The notes: generated from the sequence alone by a model not told the origin. Shown: positions 12,316 through 25,775, counted from the stretch's first letter. The stretch: DNA of 64,000 nt from Paragonimus westermani (GCA_008508345.1 QNGE01001010.1:107948-171947); one strand, 5' to 3'. Made by a program: numbers and translations.

Positions 12316-14899
12316 CTGCAGGAGAAAGTTAATCAAACACACGTCCATGTTTAAGTGTACCACCACATAGGCATGAAAGGCTTAATACCCGAAATCAAAA
12401 TACCGGATACGGCACCTAAACTATCATTAACAGTAACGTATAATTGAATACATATAACAACTGTGAACACACTCGGACTTGCGTACTGTTTCTAGCTACT
12501 GTATATTAAGAAAACAATAACAAATGCTGCGGGGGAAAAAACAGAAAGATGGGTAACCGCATCGGAGGTGTGAAAACACTAGATATCAAAATGCATATCT
12601 GAAACAATGTGAACATAAATCCCTGAAAGTAAACAGAGGTGTAAGATGGGAAGACAAAGAGACCTATTGCATGAAGTCCGAATAGCCTGTGTTGAATCAA
12701 AGCCCATACATCTCGTAAGCACCGCAGGATGAGTAAACGGTTGAGAAACACGTATGAGAACAAGAGAGCATTTGTAAACCAGCATTCTTGTCGAGTCAGT
12801 TCGAATACCTCATCGATCGTTCAAAATTAACGGAAAGTGTAGCAAAAAACTGTCATGCCTCTGAATCCGACCATCCACCGCCTCTTCTGTGGTCTCCGAC
12901 TAATACAGAGGGCTACAAAGCCCTCAATCAAGGAAAGAGACTGCACCCAACTTGGCAGTGACTGATTCNTCTGTTTAACTTATCGACTGATCACTGCTTG
13001 TCATGTGCCAATGAACCCTGGACTCGGTAAAGAGTGCACAGCGTCGGAAATGGTGGGTTGGCATTGAGAAAGGACAAACAGGCTCAGCCGAAACCAGAGA
13101 GACCAAGTGGCACTTCGGCCAACAAAATGCAAAACGAAACATGTATGAACACGCATCTATTACTGAGGCAGAAGGCTAAACGCTGGCGGGTTCCGTGGGG
13201 GTGGGGAGGGGGGTTACACATTTAAACGTGCACAAGTACAAATTTGTGGAAAAACGGAAGCTACAACTAAAAACAAAACAGATGTGTCTGGGTGCAGTGA
13301 CCTTGAGGCATGACACCGTCTTCTTTTAAGCAGCAAGAGATACAAGAACAAGAACGGAAATAACGTGTAACTGAAGATATATTTAGTGTGAAGAAAGTGA
13401 GGTGTTTGCATGAATCATCTTGGTGTTTCGTCCCACATGATTGTCAAAAACACGATGAGTGAGGCCCAATCATTATAATCCTCATTACCAACAAAACCAC
13501 ACGTTCCGATTCTAAAGGTTCCAAACTGGTCACAGCCCAAAAATGGCAGACCAATAAATAATGAATCCAAAAGCGGAAACGGTTAATTAGGGATTAGGCT
13601 TGAATAAAAATCTATGAGTCACACAAAATATGTAAAAATCAGCGAGCCATTGACGAAAGCACGTGACCGGAATTACTGACAGTGAGCACATGCCAGATAC
13701 GATGAAAAAGGAAGTCACGAACTATGTAGCGCGGAGGTAGTAAATCTGACAATGCCTTGTCATCACACAATAACCCATTAGACCGTAACAGCAGAACGAG
13801 AATCCCAGGAAGATAAGGGTCATTGTATGTGGCTTACGAAGGTGTTCTTCTAGAAGATGGCCCTCTCCAAATGGCCAATTGTGAAATTAGCAAGTGTGCG
13901 TGGATAGAGAGAGGAGCTCACAAAAATAAACGAGCATGGTGTGTACATGGCTACGATAAAAAGCGCAGTCCACGTTACAGCACTGCGACATCGTGCACGT
14001 GAACCGACCAAAAGGTATATCATCTACTCTAACGAGACTGTGAGTTCAGAAACGATGAAAAGCTGCTTGGAGAGTGCACGGATCTTCCAAACTCGAAGGA
14101 AAACGTCGATAATCAGTCAATTACATTTTAATGTGCACTGAAATCCATTTTAAAGAGAACCGCCAGACACTGTCGATTGACACTACGCCTGTGCATAAAC
14201 CGAACCATGCATGAAACATACAATAACGAAAAAATCACAGGGATGCCACATTTTTGCGTGAGAGTGGCTGAATTTTCGACAATCAACGTCTTAAGTCATT
14301 AATAAGAATACCTAGAAATATTTCATCCAAGAATTAGTATAAACGTTTTAGGCAAAGTGATGTCGAAAAAGCGGTCACGTGAAAATATACACACGAGTCA
14401 AATACGCTGTACATATGCAACTCGCGTGACACACACTTCCGGTAGTCACCTTGCAACCATCTCCGAAGATTGGTTAGGACTGGGTATTAACTCATAGAAA
14501 TATCGGACAATATGCGAAACTCGAGCGGTGTAGGAAATGAATCGAGCAGGTATGTTCGTACTTCTGACAGTGTCATAGATGGGTAACAAAACACGGCTAG
14601 AGAAAAGAAAGGTCGTAACATTTGGACAAATGCTCCTGATAAGCAGGAATTTGAAAGAGGAGCTTACTTGTAATCAGCACTTAAATTGGCTGTCGCACGT
14701 TTCCTGGGTTCGACAACAGGATGAAGTGATGTCCAAGGGCAAAAAGCCACACAAAACAGACCGATCACATCCCGAAAACATAAGGTATTTTCACACAAGC
14801 GAGACCCAGTGGTGAACAATCGATAGGGATTCGAGGTAACCATTCACAGACTGTGAGTGGGCTAGAACTCTGAAAAATCAAAGTCCGTTTATCAACTTA
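12316..14899. other. No recognised gene; one N at 12969
   Basis: There are several short open frames without motifs. A single undetermined base at 12969 is not flanked by a duplicated end, unlike the Ns at 19756 and 29198. Nothing else is recognisable. Confidence 0.5.
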
Positions 14900-15500
14900 C
14901 AGTGATGATAGTTGACTCAGTTGCCTGACAAGGTCTGTGCATGTTGCCACAATCGTGGAAGAATCCCAATGTGAATATGGTGAAAGTGGGGTGCGTATTA
15001 ATGGGTGGCTAACCGGAACGCTCACTAGTTCAAATGGTGTTCTACAGGAGAATTCGACTTTTGCCCTCCTTTTCAACTACGCGATGGAGGGTGTCCTTAT
15101 AGCTTCTGATGATCTCGGAACAGGGCTTTTGCCAGGTAATAAACTGACTGATTTGAATAAGTGGGTGATAGAAGGGGAAAGCATATGAAGTGCTTACAAA
15201 ACTTCGTCATTTGTGACGTCACAAAGATGTTGGAGTGCAGAGTAAAAGACGGGAACTACAACACGTTCAGTCTGGCTCTGTGGAAAGATAACTGGACCAT
15301 TCAAGGACAGGATGCAAGTAAGCTTTCGGCATTCCACCAAATTTGTATTCAACAGTTAGCCTGTATCAAGTGAACTGGTTGTGTGAGCAGTCCAGCAATC
15401 CTTCAGCAAATATCTGAGGAATGTCAGTTAGCGACCAAGAATCGGAATATAATTAGAAATGGGTTGGGTAACCTAATCCGCATTGTAACGATGCATTTAT
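14900..15500 (+). mobile_element. Decayed LINE with internal RT deletion
   Basis: Frame 14937-15188 contains LTGTLTSSNGVLQ followed by FNYAMEGVL and LLPGNKLTDL, the block around the RT motif usually written SSGVRQGC ... FNFxxDxxL ... LEYADD. The catalytic YADD itself is lost. Less than 40 codons later a second frame (15161-15373) reads RVKDGNYNTFSLALW, then QDASKLSAFHQICIQQLACIK, the C-terminal 'GRVYNxxVRSVLLYGxETW ... RLSVFDHRCLRxxA' block. About 100-150 residues that should lie between them (palm end and thumb) are missing. Frame TGCVSSPAILQQISEECQ continues after a stop at about 15372. Confidence 0.7.
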
Positions 15501-16250
15501 AACATAGTACATTGTTCAATGCGGTTGCTGACGGTTGGGAAAAATTGTAAGGCAACAAAACAATGAATACATTCAACGTCACGTTAGACAATATTGGCTG
15601 ATGTTACCAGTCAGGCTGGAGAACGCACACCCATCTACATCGTTAAGCGAAGATGCACTTGAATCTGGTAATGCGTATCAGTCACCGGGGAACAAGTATC
15701 CATAGGATAGTTGATCGTTTCTTTTTCACGAAGCCCTATTGCTTTTGCACATTCTTCCGTATTCATACACTTGTACTTGACTGTTTGTTTAACTTCCAAT
15801 TTGGAGCCTACTAATGGGACAAACGGCAGTCGTAGTTATAGGACGCTGTGCATATGAATCGAAGTCGAAAGCGTCCGTAAGTACACAGACTGCTGAATAA
15901 ATATTTGTGAGTACTCTGACTAATCAAACATCTGAATGATATTTTATGTGAAAAAATCATCGTTCTAGAGAATGTACAAAAAATCTGACTCAAAAGTAAG
16001 GTATCCTGAGTTTGTGTCAGGGTTACTGTGAACACAAATTACAAAACCATGAGTTCCTGATTCCGTCATTAGGACAATAGCACATAGAAGAGGACAATGA
16101 TACAACAGTTGTGCTGGTTCGGTCATACATACGGTTTACGGCATCCATTGTCAGATTAGCCTGTCGCAATGAACAGAGTCAATGAATTCATGCATACTAA
16201 CATCAACACGGGTGTTGTGTGCAACGCCATTTGCGGTTGCAGTCACATAC
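15501..16250. other. No recognised gene
   Basis: The minus-strand frame 15811-16035 is motif-free. No repeat or RNA gene is seen. Confidence 0.5.
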
Positions 16251-16398
16251 CCCTGAAAGAATGAAGTTGAAATGCGTGTGAATGGATTCTCTTGTAGACC
16301 AATCTCCCAATGTTGATTGGGCCGATCATAGGTTGGCATAACAGTGGAACCATTATCGGTCGGACGCAAAAAGTAGGGAGACGTTGTCATAGCAAAAA
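16251..16398 (-). CDS. Candidate exon, unknown protein
   Basis: A pyrimidine-rich acceptor (CATCTCTCTTACCGTCGTAG) precedes 16398 and a donor CAGGG|GTATGT follows 16251. The 148 bases hold two leading bases, 48 codons and two trailing bases. The translation looks like real protein, with balanced composition and no low complexity (for example PTYDRPNQHWEIGLQENPF). It contains a methionine at 16388-16390 but reads open through it from the acceptor, so an internal exon is preferred over a start exon. No family is recognised. Confidence 0.4.
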
Positions 16399-19300
16399 CT
16401 ACGACGGTAAGAGAGATGTTGGAAATATGAATTCTTAATATGGAAGCATGTATTGAAGCTTTCTATATTGGAGTAGAAGGAAAAAAGAAAATCTAAATTT
16501 GGGCAGGAAACCAGACACAAAACCTTCAACGTCAGGAAAGATGAAGAAGAGAAAAGACAGCAAGCCAATGTGACTCACGTTTCTAAAAAGGAGAGCGGAT
16601 GGCTTACTACTCGACAGAAGTTATTGGATAAGAAAAAACTCTGTAACGGACGTAACTTAGACATACACATGTGCGGATAAATACGCATGAATTGAAAAAT
16701 GAACAAGAAAAACCAGGGAAAAGAAGAAAACAAAGTGTGAGTGAGCACAAAAATAAACCATCATGTACAAACTCTGACGACTTTCAACCACCCATAAGGT
16801 TAGTCAACAGACGTATGACAAGAAAAAAACAAAAGTCAAAGTCGATGCGTTCGGTCAGCTGCGTTGCTAGGTGAGTAGGTGTTTTTTGTTCCATTACCGA
16901 GGTAACCGATGTCACGGCTTATGAAATGTGTGTGAACTGGCTGGCAAAGATGGCGTAATTTCAAGGATACAGCTAGAGAGTCATAAACTTTTTCCGTGTG
17001 GCTCATAAGAATGTCACAGAACCGGAATGAAAGATTCGCAGTATTGTCAAATCGGTAGTGATCGGCTTTATAACATGCAACTTCTGCGACCAAATGACAA
17101 ATCAACCAAACCCATACAGAAATATGAAAAAAGCATTACACAATGTAACACAAAGCATCGACTACCTAGAAGACGGTAAAACAGTCACTTGTATACAGTG
17201 GAGAAATAAGACGTTTAATGACTACCTTCATGATTCGGTGAGCACAAACATACAGTTGCAGTATGTTGTACGCGGAGCAATCGGTCCGGAAGAGAGGATA
17301 CTACCCAATTCGATATGAAAAAACCAGCAAGCAACCTAACAAGAGGGTGTTCATCAGGTGTATCAGTATCACTCAGAATAATGTTCGGAGACAATTGAAT
17401 TGTCGATATTCACGTGTAGGGTACAAGGTTAGCTACCAGGGGTTTATGGAGAACAATCCTACGATACTCCGACATCCAGACGGTGTGAGAAACCCACATA
17501 ACTACCACTGGATGATAACAGACTATCGAATGTGTTTGAAAATGGTACAAAAGCCCACGGCACTGAACAACATCAAGCAACCACTACATGTCATACAGAA
17601 GGTGAATCCACTCACGTGAGATCACTGTCATCTCTGCTCTCCGGGACTGGGCTTGGTGAGGGAACAAGAGTGGGAATCGGTGGGGCCAACTGTGCGATCT
17701 CCTGGTGGGCTTGAACAATTTCTGGGGGGAAACACATGATGGGAAAAGGTGAGGAAATATTGAAAGCATGGTCAGAGAGAGAGAGAGAGAGATGGTAAAC
17801 GAGCGATAACAAGGCAACAATAACGATTTCATGCCTTGTGGAACCTAGAACCGCTTATTCGCGCATCACCCAAGGGGAACACTATTGCATAGCTATAAAC
17901 AGTGCAACAATATCCGGCCCAGACAGATCAATCAATAACCTGTGTGACAGAAATGTGTGCTAGTACAGCTGGAGACAAAATAACTGGACAATTGCAATGT
18001 AGACGGACAAAATGAGAAGCCGTTGGGAATGTTCACAGGCTACTGTTGTCAACATGCGTCATGCGAAAATTTACGAATTTCAGTTATAGTCCCCTGAACA
18101 GTGCTGCTAAAAATTTACTAGTGAACAACAACACAATCTTCACACAGATCAAAATTCATTGGCTAAACGCCAGGTGTTTTCAAATAGGGCCGACCACCGC
18201 CTCTTATATAAACCCTATAAACTACAAGGCCAATCTAGCTGCCTTGCTGTAACAACACCAGAAGCATTAAGCAGAAAATCTACTAAAAATGCCCGTTTTA
18301 AGGCTTCAGCTTCAGTTTTTCTCGACCCTTTCCTAATGCAATGAGTAAACGGAGGTACTTAAGTTTGGTAAAATTAGAATACACCCAATTACCATAATAA
18401 AGTGGAAAAAATTTATGCTCCAGTATCAGCCATTTTCGTACTTTCACAAGAACAGCCGCATAAAGTTGAATCAACTACCACTTGAATGTTATTGCAGTTT
18501 TCTATTGACTGGTGTAACGTGTGCAACTGAAGAACTAGTTTCTCATTCAAGAACGCGTGGTAAATTGATGCATATTTAATAAAGATCTATATAAGGTTGA
18601 TACATGTTGTTGAGCAGTAGTAAGTGTCCAACGCCGTACAGTATGAGGTGGCGCACGGAGAGGACGGTATAATGATTACAACTGCACCGAAATCACACCA
18701 ACAAGCCGAGATATGTGCGCGTATTTACTGTTAGACTGGAAAATTGACATTTGAAGCTTAGCTCCATTTATTCCTTCAGGCCAGATTCGACAAGCGCACG
18801 GTCCTTGATGCATCAAAGTATCGAGATCCCTGGAACATTTCTCAGTCTCTATCAGCGAATTAAATGTGATGACGCAATTTCCTATATATTCAAGAAATGT
18901 TGCTAGCGAACGATTACCCGCTCAATCTACAGGTCACGATATGAAGTAATCTATTATGTTGTAAATATGGTTTACACACATTGCCACAAGTTGTGAAACC
19001 CTTGCTTAACAGTAAACTTTGTACTGTCTGCTCGATCTGCGGTCTATTTCGTCAGTTCAATGAGTAATCTACTGTTGAACAAAACCATGGCGGAAGAGAT
19101 TAGCAAGCCAACTGCTATCACGGTGAACCCGTGAAGGGACTGGATGTGCAATTATTTAAACCCAATGAGGGAACTGGGTCCAGAGTTATCATTACTCACT
19201 TGCGTGGCTCACATAGCCACTTGTTCGCCTTTCGACAGAATAGTGGACTTTGTTTGACGGTGTGACTAATCACGCACAACTCTTAGTATACCGATCCGAA

Positions 19301-19610
19301 GTTGATTTAATTGTAACAATTGTGGGGTTCTTCTTAAGCATTATCTCACAATATGCTTTGTCGGACAGTTAGTGCCATCATCGGGGTGAACAAACCACAG
19401 GTGGGACTTTATTGGACATAAATTAATCTACTACGCATTCTAGAATAAGAAATCAATTATTCAGTTATACATGTTAAACGACTTGATAGAGAACATGAGC
19501 AACATTCTAATGATAACTGGTTCACCTTTGTGGGGCTATTTTTGTGGCGAATTTGTTCGTCCTATGAGTATGCACTGTCCTCCGAACCCGGTGCTGAAGG
19601 CTATGGCTGT
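16399..19610. other. No recognised gene; (GA)n at 17773
   Basis: The stretch holds a GA microsatellite at 17773-17793 and several frames of 60-118 codons without motif (17263-17619 is the longest). The minus-strand frame 16353-16568 runs into the exon candidate at 16398. Nothing else is recognised. Confidence 0.45.
17773..17793. repeat. GA microsatellite
   Basis: About ten GA units in a row. Confidence 0.9.
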
Positions 19611-19901
19611 ACGCCCATCAACAAGCCAGCAGCTGTTTCGCATACGGGTCAAACATTGTTAAGAGCAGCCGACAGACAGTCTAAGGGCTGCATGGGTGTA
19701 GGGCCGAACAAGACCAAACAAGTACACCACTGTTCACAGAAGATTTTAGGTCAGANACGCCCATCAACAAGCCAGCAGCTGTTTCGCATACGGGTCAAAC
19801 ATTGTTAAGAGCAGCCGACAGACAGTCTAAGGGCTGCATGGGTGTAGGGCCGAACAAGACCAAACAAGTACACCACTGTTCACAGAAGATTTTAGGTCAG
19901 A
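19611..19901. repeat. 145-base exact duplicate around one N (assembly join)
   Basis: Bases 19611-19755 and 19757-19901 are identical over 145 bases and are separated by a single N at 19756. Two contigs whose overlapping ends were placed next to each other without merging would give exactly this. The open frame that spans the N is therefore not biological. Confidence 0.9.
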
Positions 19902-20889
19902 TGAAACCGTGCACATTGGCCCACAATGAACAAAACATTTGTAGACATTGCAGTACAAAATGATCATCTCTAGATAGTGAACAATGGGAAGGTGTGACAG
20001 ACATGATGTTCTCCGGGGTATCAGCTCGTACACTCCAAGTACGTTTGGACAGTTAAGGCTTCGTGGTGTCTACAGATTCAAGAGGTGTAGGGGTTGACCA
20101 AAAATAGTGAACGCAAGACAGGTGATTACCAAGGTGTACTGTCTCTGCAGATGGTATGACGTAAAACAACCAGATTGTGAGTGAAAACTGAAGAGTGCGT
20201 TTTCGAGCACGCAAAAAATAATACAGACGTTTGACTCGGTGTTCAATTGGGATCATCCGATTCACTCCAAATTAAACCAAGCTTTACCTATTAGGCATCT
20301 AAGATGTTAGTCAATACAAGGATTGTCACAAGGAAACATGTTGGGAGAGAACCACATACAAAGACTGAGCAGGGAAAGCGGAAAAAAACGTAAACGACCG
20401 ATCGCTGAGACTGTGCTCAAAGTTCACTTACCAATGTATGCACATAGCAATTCATCGCATCGTGGCCACACCCTGCAACGGACGTGTGTGCGAACTATAT
20501 TGCAGCCATTTGACTAGCTTTTCTCTACATACGATTCGTCCAACCAGATGATTCAACTCGACATATACTGCCCAATCCAGTATTGTGTATCTGTAGGTCA
20601 TTGTTGAAAGGTGCACATGGACGGGACGTCTGGATTGAGACCGAGTACAATTTAAGCGTCAACGCAATGTGCATAAGGACGTGACAAGGTTACAAGTTCA
20701 TGAATGGTAGAGAGCTTTAACCCTTCCTTTTAAACGTAGTACCGGCGTACGTGCAGTTAAACCTCAACATGTAATATTGCAGAGTCAAATCTTGACTCAT
20801 TCTCGCACAGAACCTACAGCCGATCTGTTGAAAACTGATTGTGATCTGTGGTCCTCGTCAAAGCACAAAATCAAAATGACCCAGAAATA
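19902..20889. other. No recognised gene
   Basis: Short motif-free frames only (19827-20033 and 20053-20265 minus, 20323-20517 plus). Confidence 0.5.
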
Positions 20890-21790
20890 GGCGTGTCCTC
20901 ATTTTGTCGAACATGGATTAAGTAAACGTGACAGGATGCAACCGTATGCAGGATAAGTCAGTTCATTCAAGCAAGATGTCCTGGCCAGCCAATCTGAGTG
21001 AAGGCATCAGGAGCAATTTTGGTAATGATTCGTTTACGTTTTCTTCTTCGTGTGTCCAGTTTGATCTGGGAATGGGAAACCTGCGTCTTCTGTGGCGTCG
21101 GAAAGATGTTCGGTCGTCATCGAAAGAAAGGGTATGTAATGCGTATGTACGCTCTATTTTGCTCGCGCATTCTGAAACGTGGCCTGTTCGCAACAAAGAT
21201 GTCAATCGATTTGCGGTGCTTGACCAACGTTGTCTCGGTCAATTAGCCCACATCAAGTGAACAGACCACGTGAACAATACAGCCGTCCATCGACGCGTTT
21301 TCCGGAACGCTCCAGATATGCGATCAATCGGTCAAATAGTCACGCTGCAAAGTCTGCGACGGTTGAGTCACGTATTCCGCAAGCCAGCTGAGCGTACATT
21401 TTACTGGGCATTGCATTCTGAGACTACCAACAGTTGGGTGAATCCACCTGGTGGTCAAACAACAACGTGGTCAGGAAATATGAAGACCATGAATGAGCAA
21501 AGTGAGTAGGTGTGTCCTGCCTGGCTGGAATACCCGTGACTACTCAAGTCACCAGCTAGAAACGGCAGTCAATGGTGTACTTGCATCCATATCATTTCTA
21601 AATGTCCGTTTAATCTACTTTTATCTATTTTTGTAAACCTTTTTAGTGACGTTTCCCTCTAAGATATTTCAGGAACTGTTGAGGTGAGCGGCTGTCCGAG
21701 CCACGGTGCTTTCTGGCCGGGCTCAAGGTTTCTACTGCTGATGATGACGACGTGAATGAGAGAGGTATAACTCTGAGCAAATGCAATATT
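20890..21790 (+). mobile_element. RTE-type LINE, C-terminal region and 3' end
   Basis: Overlapping frames carry LRLLWRRKDVRSSSKERVCN, then YVRSILLAHSETWPVRNKDV, then LDQRCLGQLAHIK. After a stop near 21258 they continue with VHRRVFRNAPDMRSIGQIV and LSHVFRKPAERTFYWALH, PPGGQTTTW and NMKTM. This is the order known for the RT thumb and C-terminal domain of RTE-like elements ('NLRHLWRRRDIR ... SVLLYGSETWPLR ... VFDHRCLRSIARI ... RWLGHVLRMP'). A 3' untranslated part runs to about 21790, and its GAGGTGAGCGGC...GCGGTGC-type end resembles that at 33.96 kb. The left half of the element is absent. Confidence 0.8.
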
Positions 21791-23600
21791 TTTCCACATA
21801 AGTCCACATCAGTATGCCTGTTGTCTCTTCCATATAATTTATATGGACTTTCGATTCTCAAGTTGTTTGGAGTTTTATCCAATATAATCAAGGTGAGCGA
21901 CAATCTCAGTCATAATAATGTTGAATGCAATACACAGGTGGGCCAGCGTAGGCACAGCGTTCGCGAAGGGTAGAGGTGACCGTCGCATCGGGGCTTACCC
22001 AAATTTGCCGGACTGTTGCGATATGAAGATAAAAAAACATATACGTGCCATCGGAAACGAGTTTTTTAAGATCGATATTACGGTGGGAACTCATGACTCT
22101 TACACTCCAATGGATCTTGAATACTGAAACATATGTTGACCGGCAAAAGGCAGCGGAAATGATTAGACATAACATTGTGTGATAAACAGTTTCCAACTTC
22201 AAACATTCGTCAAGACATTCCCGCTTTTGCCTCAATTAACACTAAGTCGAAGTCGGCCAAAATCAGGCAGCTGGTGGTCGGTGAGGCAATAGGTTCTCGG
22301 GAATCATCGATATCAAATAGTCGGGACTAGTAGCGTGCTACAATACACATACTAAATCATTCGAAACGGCTTACACGACAGATGTTCGACGTAGACAGGT
22401 ACGAAGAAGCACGAGGCCTCGTACCTTAGTATGTATGAGAAGAGAAAAAATGGACAACATGGTTTCCATCGTTTAGGCCGCACAAACCGTACGTGTGCAG
22501 CACACTTGCGAACAAAACAAACGGTCAGTCGTTTTATACCGATTAATTAGGCCAGACCATACACGAAAAGGTGACATGCGCTTTCAATTAGTCGTGATCT
22601 AACGCACACGCACCTGCCTCTCGCAATCGATCCTCAAGTGACCTTCGTCGAAGTTTAGTTTTGAACGATTAGCATACTGAGTTCAGTGGGGCTGGGCTGG
22701 GTCGAATGAACTAATAGCTAAATGTTGGCGCAAAATTCCGCAATTGCCACACAATAAAGCCGTAGCGATAAGTAAGTAAGTGATCATAGTAACAATAAGA
22801 GAACAGTACTCTTTTGACCCTAGGTTTGAACTCAATTCTACGGAAAATTTGTGGAGCTTTTCAGCTTGCCAAATTCACAAGGAAATCAGGATAGCCAAAC
22901 TGGAGATTGCTATGAGGTGAACGTGGAAAAGAGTGAGTGCCATCGTGACACATTGTCTCGCGAAGAGTATGCTCAATCGATGGACCGAATCGAAACAAAT
23001 GAGGTATGTCGAGATAATCTTTTGCAGAATTACAGCCAACGCGATATCCTCACGGTTTCGTCGCACACACTTTTCACAGGTCTGCACATAACTCGCAACA
23101 ATAAGGTTTATCAACCAAAATTCAGCTGCCTTCTAATAAGATTTATTTGCTGTCAAAAGTGGTTTCGGTCGACTCGATACCGAGGTGGACAGTGTTAACA
23201 GATGGGCTGACCGTGTAATTATCGTGCGCGGCTGCATGTTTTACCACAACTGCCAGCGTCCAGTACCACAGTCTCATAAACCACTGTGAATGAGTTGGCC
23301 CTTGTGTGCGAGCGTTTAGAGGTCAGGAGGTTACATGCGACCAAGGATGTTAGCAGCATCTGCCGATTTCGTTTCGCAACTTCACTTGCCTGACTGAACG
23401 TGTGTAACTGACGCCAATATATGCAAGTCCAGCCAATTGCGTAACTGCCCAACGTCAGATGGTTCAGTATCCGGAGTGACTGCAATTCGTTTAAGTGTAC
23501 GGCAGACAACCGGTCCTTACGTCATTTGTGTGAAGACTAACGGCAGAGTGACAGAGTTGACAAAGTCGGATCGTTCTGAATGGAGCGACTGAAATTTTCA
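21791..23600. other. No recognised gene
   Basis: The plus frame 22851-23198 (115 codons) and minus frame 23219-23509 (96 codons) have ordinary composition but no motif. A 12-base perfect palindrome ACGAGGCCTCGT lies near 22410. Nothing else is noted. Confidence 0.45.
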
Positions 23601-23815
23601 TTTTCAAGTTGACCACCACTCACATTTGATCGCAGTCTTCGCATTCAGACAGACTTTGCAGCCAGCCTCTTTCGAAAAGAAGTACTAGACTCGAGTTTCG
23701 CTCCCATTAGAGTTCGTCAGTAGTGCATATCCTTGCCACGGCCGGGAGTTGAACTCCGACCATTCCAATCATGAGGCAACCGTGTTGGGAGTGCACACCT
23801 TATGGATGACAATGC
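23601..23815 (-). mobile_element. tRNA-derived SINE copy
   Basis: This is the same family as at 44737 and 45323. On the minus strand it has a degraded A-box region, a B-box-like GAGTTCAACTCC, the body with CTCGAGTCTAGTACTTCTTT, and the 3' end GTGGTCAACTTGAAAATG. It keeps high similarity over its whole length, so it is a fairly young copy. Confidence 0.85.
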
Positions 23816-24944
23816 ATTTGTTAAGTAGTTGATGAGCAAACAACTCTGGTACTGTGAAGCGGCATACGTGTGAAAAAGCCCAAGCTTGTATACGGTGGAT
23901 CCAGAGCTATTGAAAAGCCACTTGGTGAACTAATCAACTACGGTAAATCGCGTCTATTCAAACGCGCACTCTGAAAACTAATTTAAACGAATGTGAACAG
24001 GTGTTTAGTCCATCTGAGAGTAGGTGAACACGTGTCACTTACATGGAACGCGTCCAACAGGAGCGCCCCTTATTCCTCCCTGTCTGTGACTAGATGTGAA
24101 GGCCAGGACGAGAGATATAACGATCGGCAGCAATCCTGAGTGCCGCCTGGCTCAGAGAGGGCGTAGGATTAATGTCACACACGGGAATAAGGTGGACAAT
24201 TTCGTGTCGCCTGAGAAAACAGACGGCTCCACAAGATGATGGGATCGATTGTGACTAACCTCATTTGTTACCTAGAGCGTGACTCATCGCGGCAGCGTCG
24301 CTGCTGACGATGACAACACGTCGCGATTGGGCGGTAGGGAACCGCGGATGGTGAAAAAGACAGTCCGTTAAACAAAGGTGCGATCTGGTTAACGGCCATT
24401 GGCTGTTCAAAAACTGTTTCACACACAGACACAAATCCGAGTTGACAGGTTAGTTTGCTGATTTCAGAACAGACAATTATGCAGGGTTTTATAAACAGAC
24501 CACAGTGTAATGAAAACACGGACAGTGGGGGCCACGTATACGAAACCACTATGGCAAGTTTTGTGGAGAAAACGAACACCGAAACAGCTGATTAGATAGA
24601 ATCACTCGATGAATCGGAGTTCAGCACAATTGTACAAACACAAGGATTCTGGGCACAATGGGCTTAGCATCAAGAAATTCGGTTGTTCCCCGAGCTTGGT
24701 ATTTAGGTAGTGAACTTTTAATCACAAAACGAGGTAGCATCAGTGAGCAAAAGTGTGAGTGTGTACAGTTGGGCGTAGGGGGTGGTGAAGTTTGATGTGT
24801 GCTCGTATATACGAAAATGAATTGACCCTTTGATCCGAATACGGACCGGTTTCTTTCGACGTTTTAGCCAGAATTCTAATATTGGTTGGTACCTGCCGTT
24901 TGTAAACTTGACCTGAAATCTGATTGGTTGATCTCTTTCTTCAG
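23816..24944. other. No recognised gene
   Basis: The minus frame 24268-24579 (103 codons) is hydrophobic at its start but shows no family motif. No repeats are seen. Confidence 0.45.
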
Positions 24945-25126
24945 GTTGCTCGGTTAATTACTTGGTCCTGAGCATCATGTTGAATGCTTATCCACTTTCC
25001 AACATTGATCGTCGACCCAGTCTGTTCAATTTGCTCCGTGCCGTTGGGCATGAACGCTCCTATACCTTGAGTCTCTGGCATGCTTGGCTCACAGATTTGC
25101 TCCAATCCAACGTGTTTGTTTATTGA
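24945..25126 (+). CDS. Candidate terminal exon, 59 codons
   Basis: A very good acceptor (GGTTGATCTCTTTCTTCAG, ending at 24944) is followed by two bases and 59 codons ending in TGA (25124-25126). The peptide has a hydrophobic start (NYLVLSIMLNAYPL), then RRPSLFNLLRAVGHERSYTL, and ends LLQSNVFVY. Composition and splice site support a real last exon. Family unknown; the hydrophobic stretch could be a short membrane or signal-like segment. No polyadenylation signal was identified close to the stop. Confidence 0.38.
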
Positions 25127-25654
25127 ACCGGTTGGTTAATACAAAGCTTCAAGAAATTCTGGTTTAGGTTAACTTTTTACGCCATAAATACAAAACTGGA
25201 CGAACAGTGGAATCCATAAACCAGGAGCATCCTCAGCCACCAGAAAGAATCCCAGTCTCAACGACCAGAAAGATGGACATTACTCAAAACTAGTCGTGAC
25301 TGTCAAAACTCCTAATACTCGGAGGTTTATTTTGAGTTAGGACAGCAGAGTTGAATGTCGCCAGCCAGTCTGGAACCACCAGTAGTTTTTGCTACGACCG
25401 AGGTTAAAATAGTGGTCGTTGTGTGTGAGGAAAACGTGTCGACAACTACTACGCGGATCTCGTAGTAAGCCTGGCCGAACTATAACATCGTTTGGTTGAC
25501 AGTCTCGATAGAAGGTACAGTGACTTCAGTCGATGACCTTACATTAAGAGTTCTCACTCAAATTGAGACCCAGATTATTTTAAGCTTGTCGAGCAATATT
25601 TTGACTACTGAATCATAGTCGAAGGATGATTGGATATGAAAATCTGGCAAGTTC

Positions 25655-25775
25655 CGGAGTCAGATCAATGGCATAATGATCAACACGGTCGCCTCACAAA
25701 AATTAGACTGAAGTTGAAATGTTGGTGATAATAAGATGGACTATTTATCGCCTTTCACAAAAACGAAACCCCAGC
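25655..25775 (+). mobile_element. Old SINE copy (tRNA-related head)
   Basis: The sequence GATCAATGGCATAATGATCAACACGGTCGCCTCA aligns with the tRNA-like head of the intact copy at 45323, and the next 60 bases follow the same order with many substitutions up to CTATTTATCG. This is a strongly diverged member. Confidence 0.5.

Noticed and set aside
19530..19808. 92-codon frame with a repeated C-terminus
   Set aside because: The repeat is caused by the unmerged contig ends at 19756.
22380..22440. Palindrome ACGAGGCCTCGT as an operator or att site
   Set aside because: A single 12-base palindrome without context is expected by chance in 64 kb.
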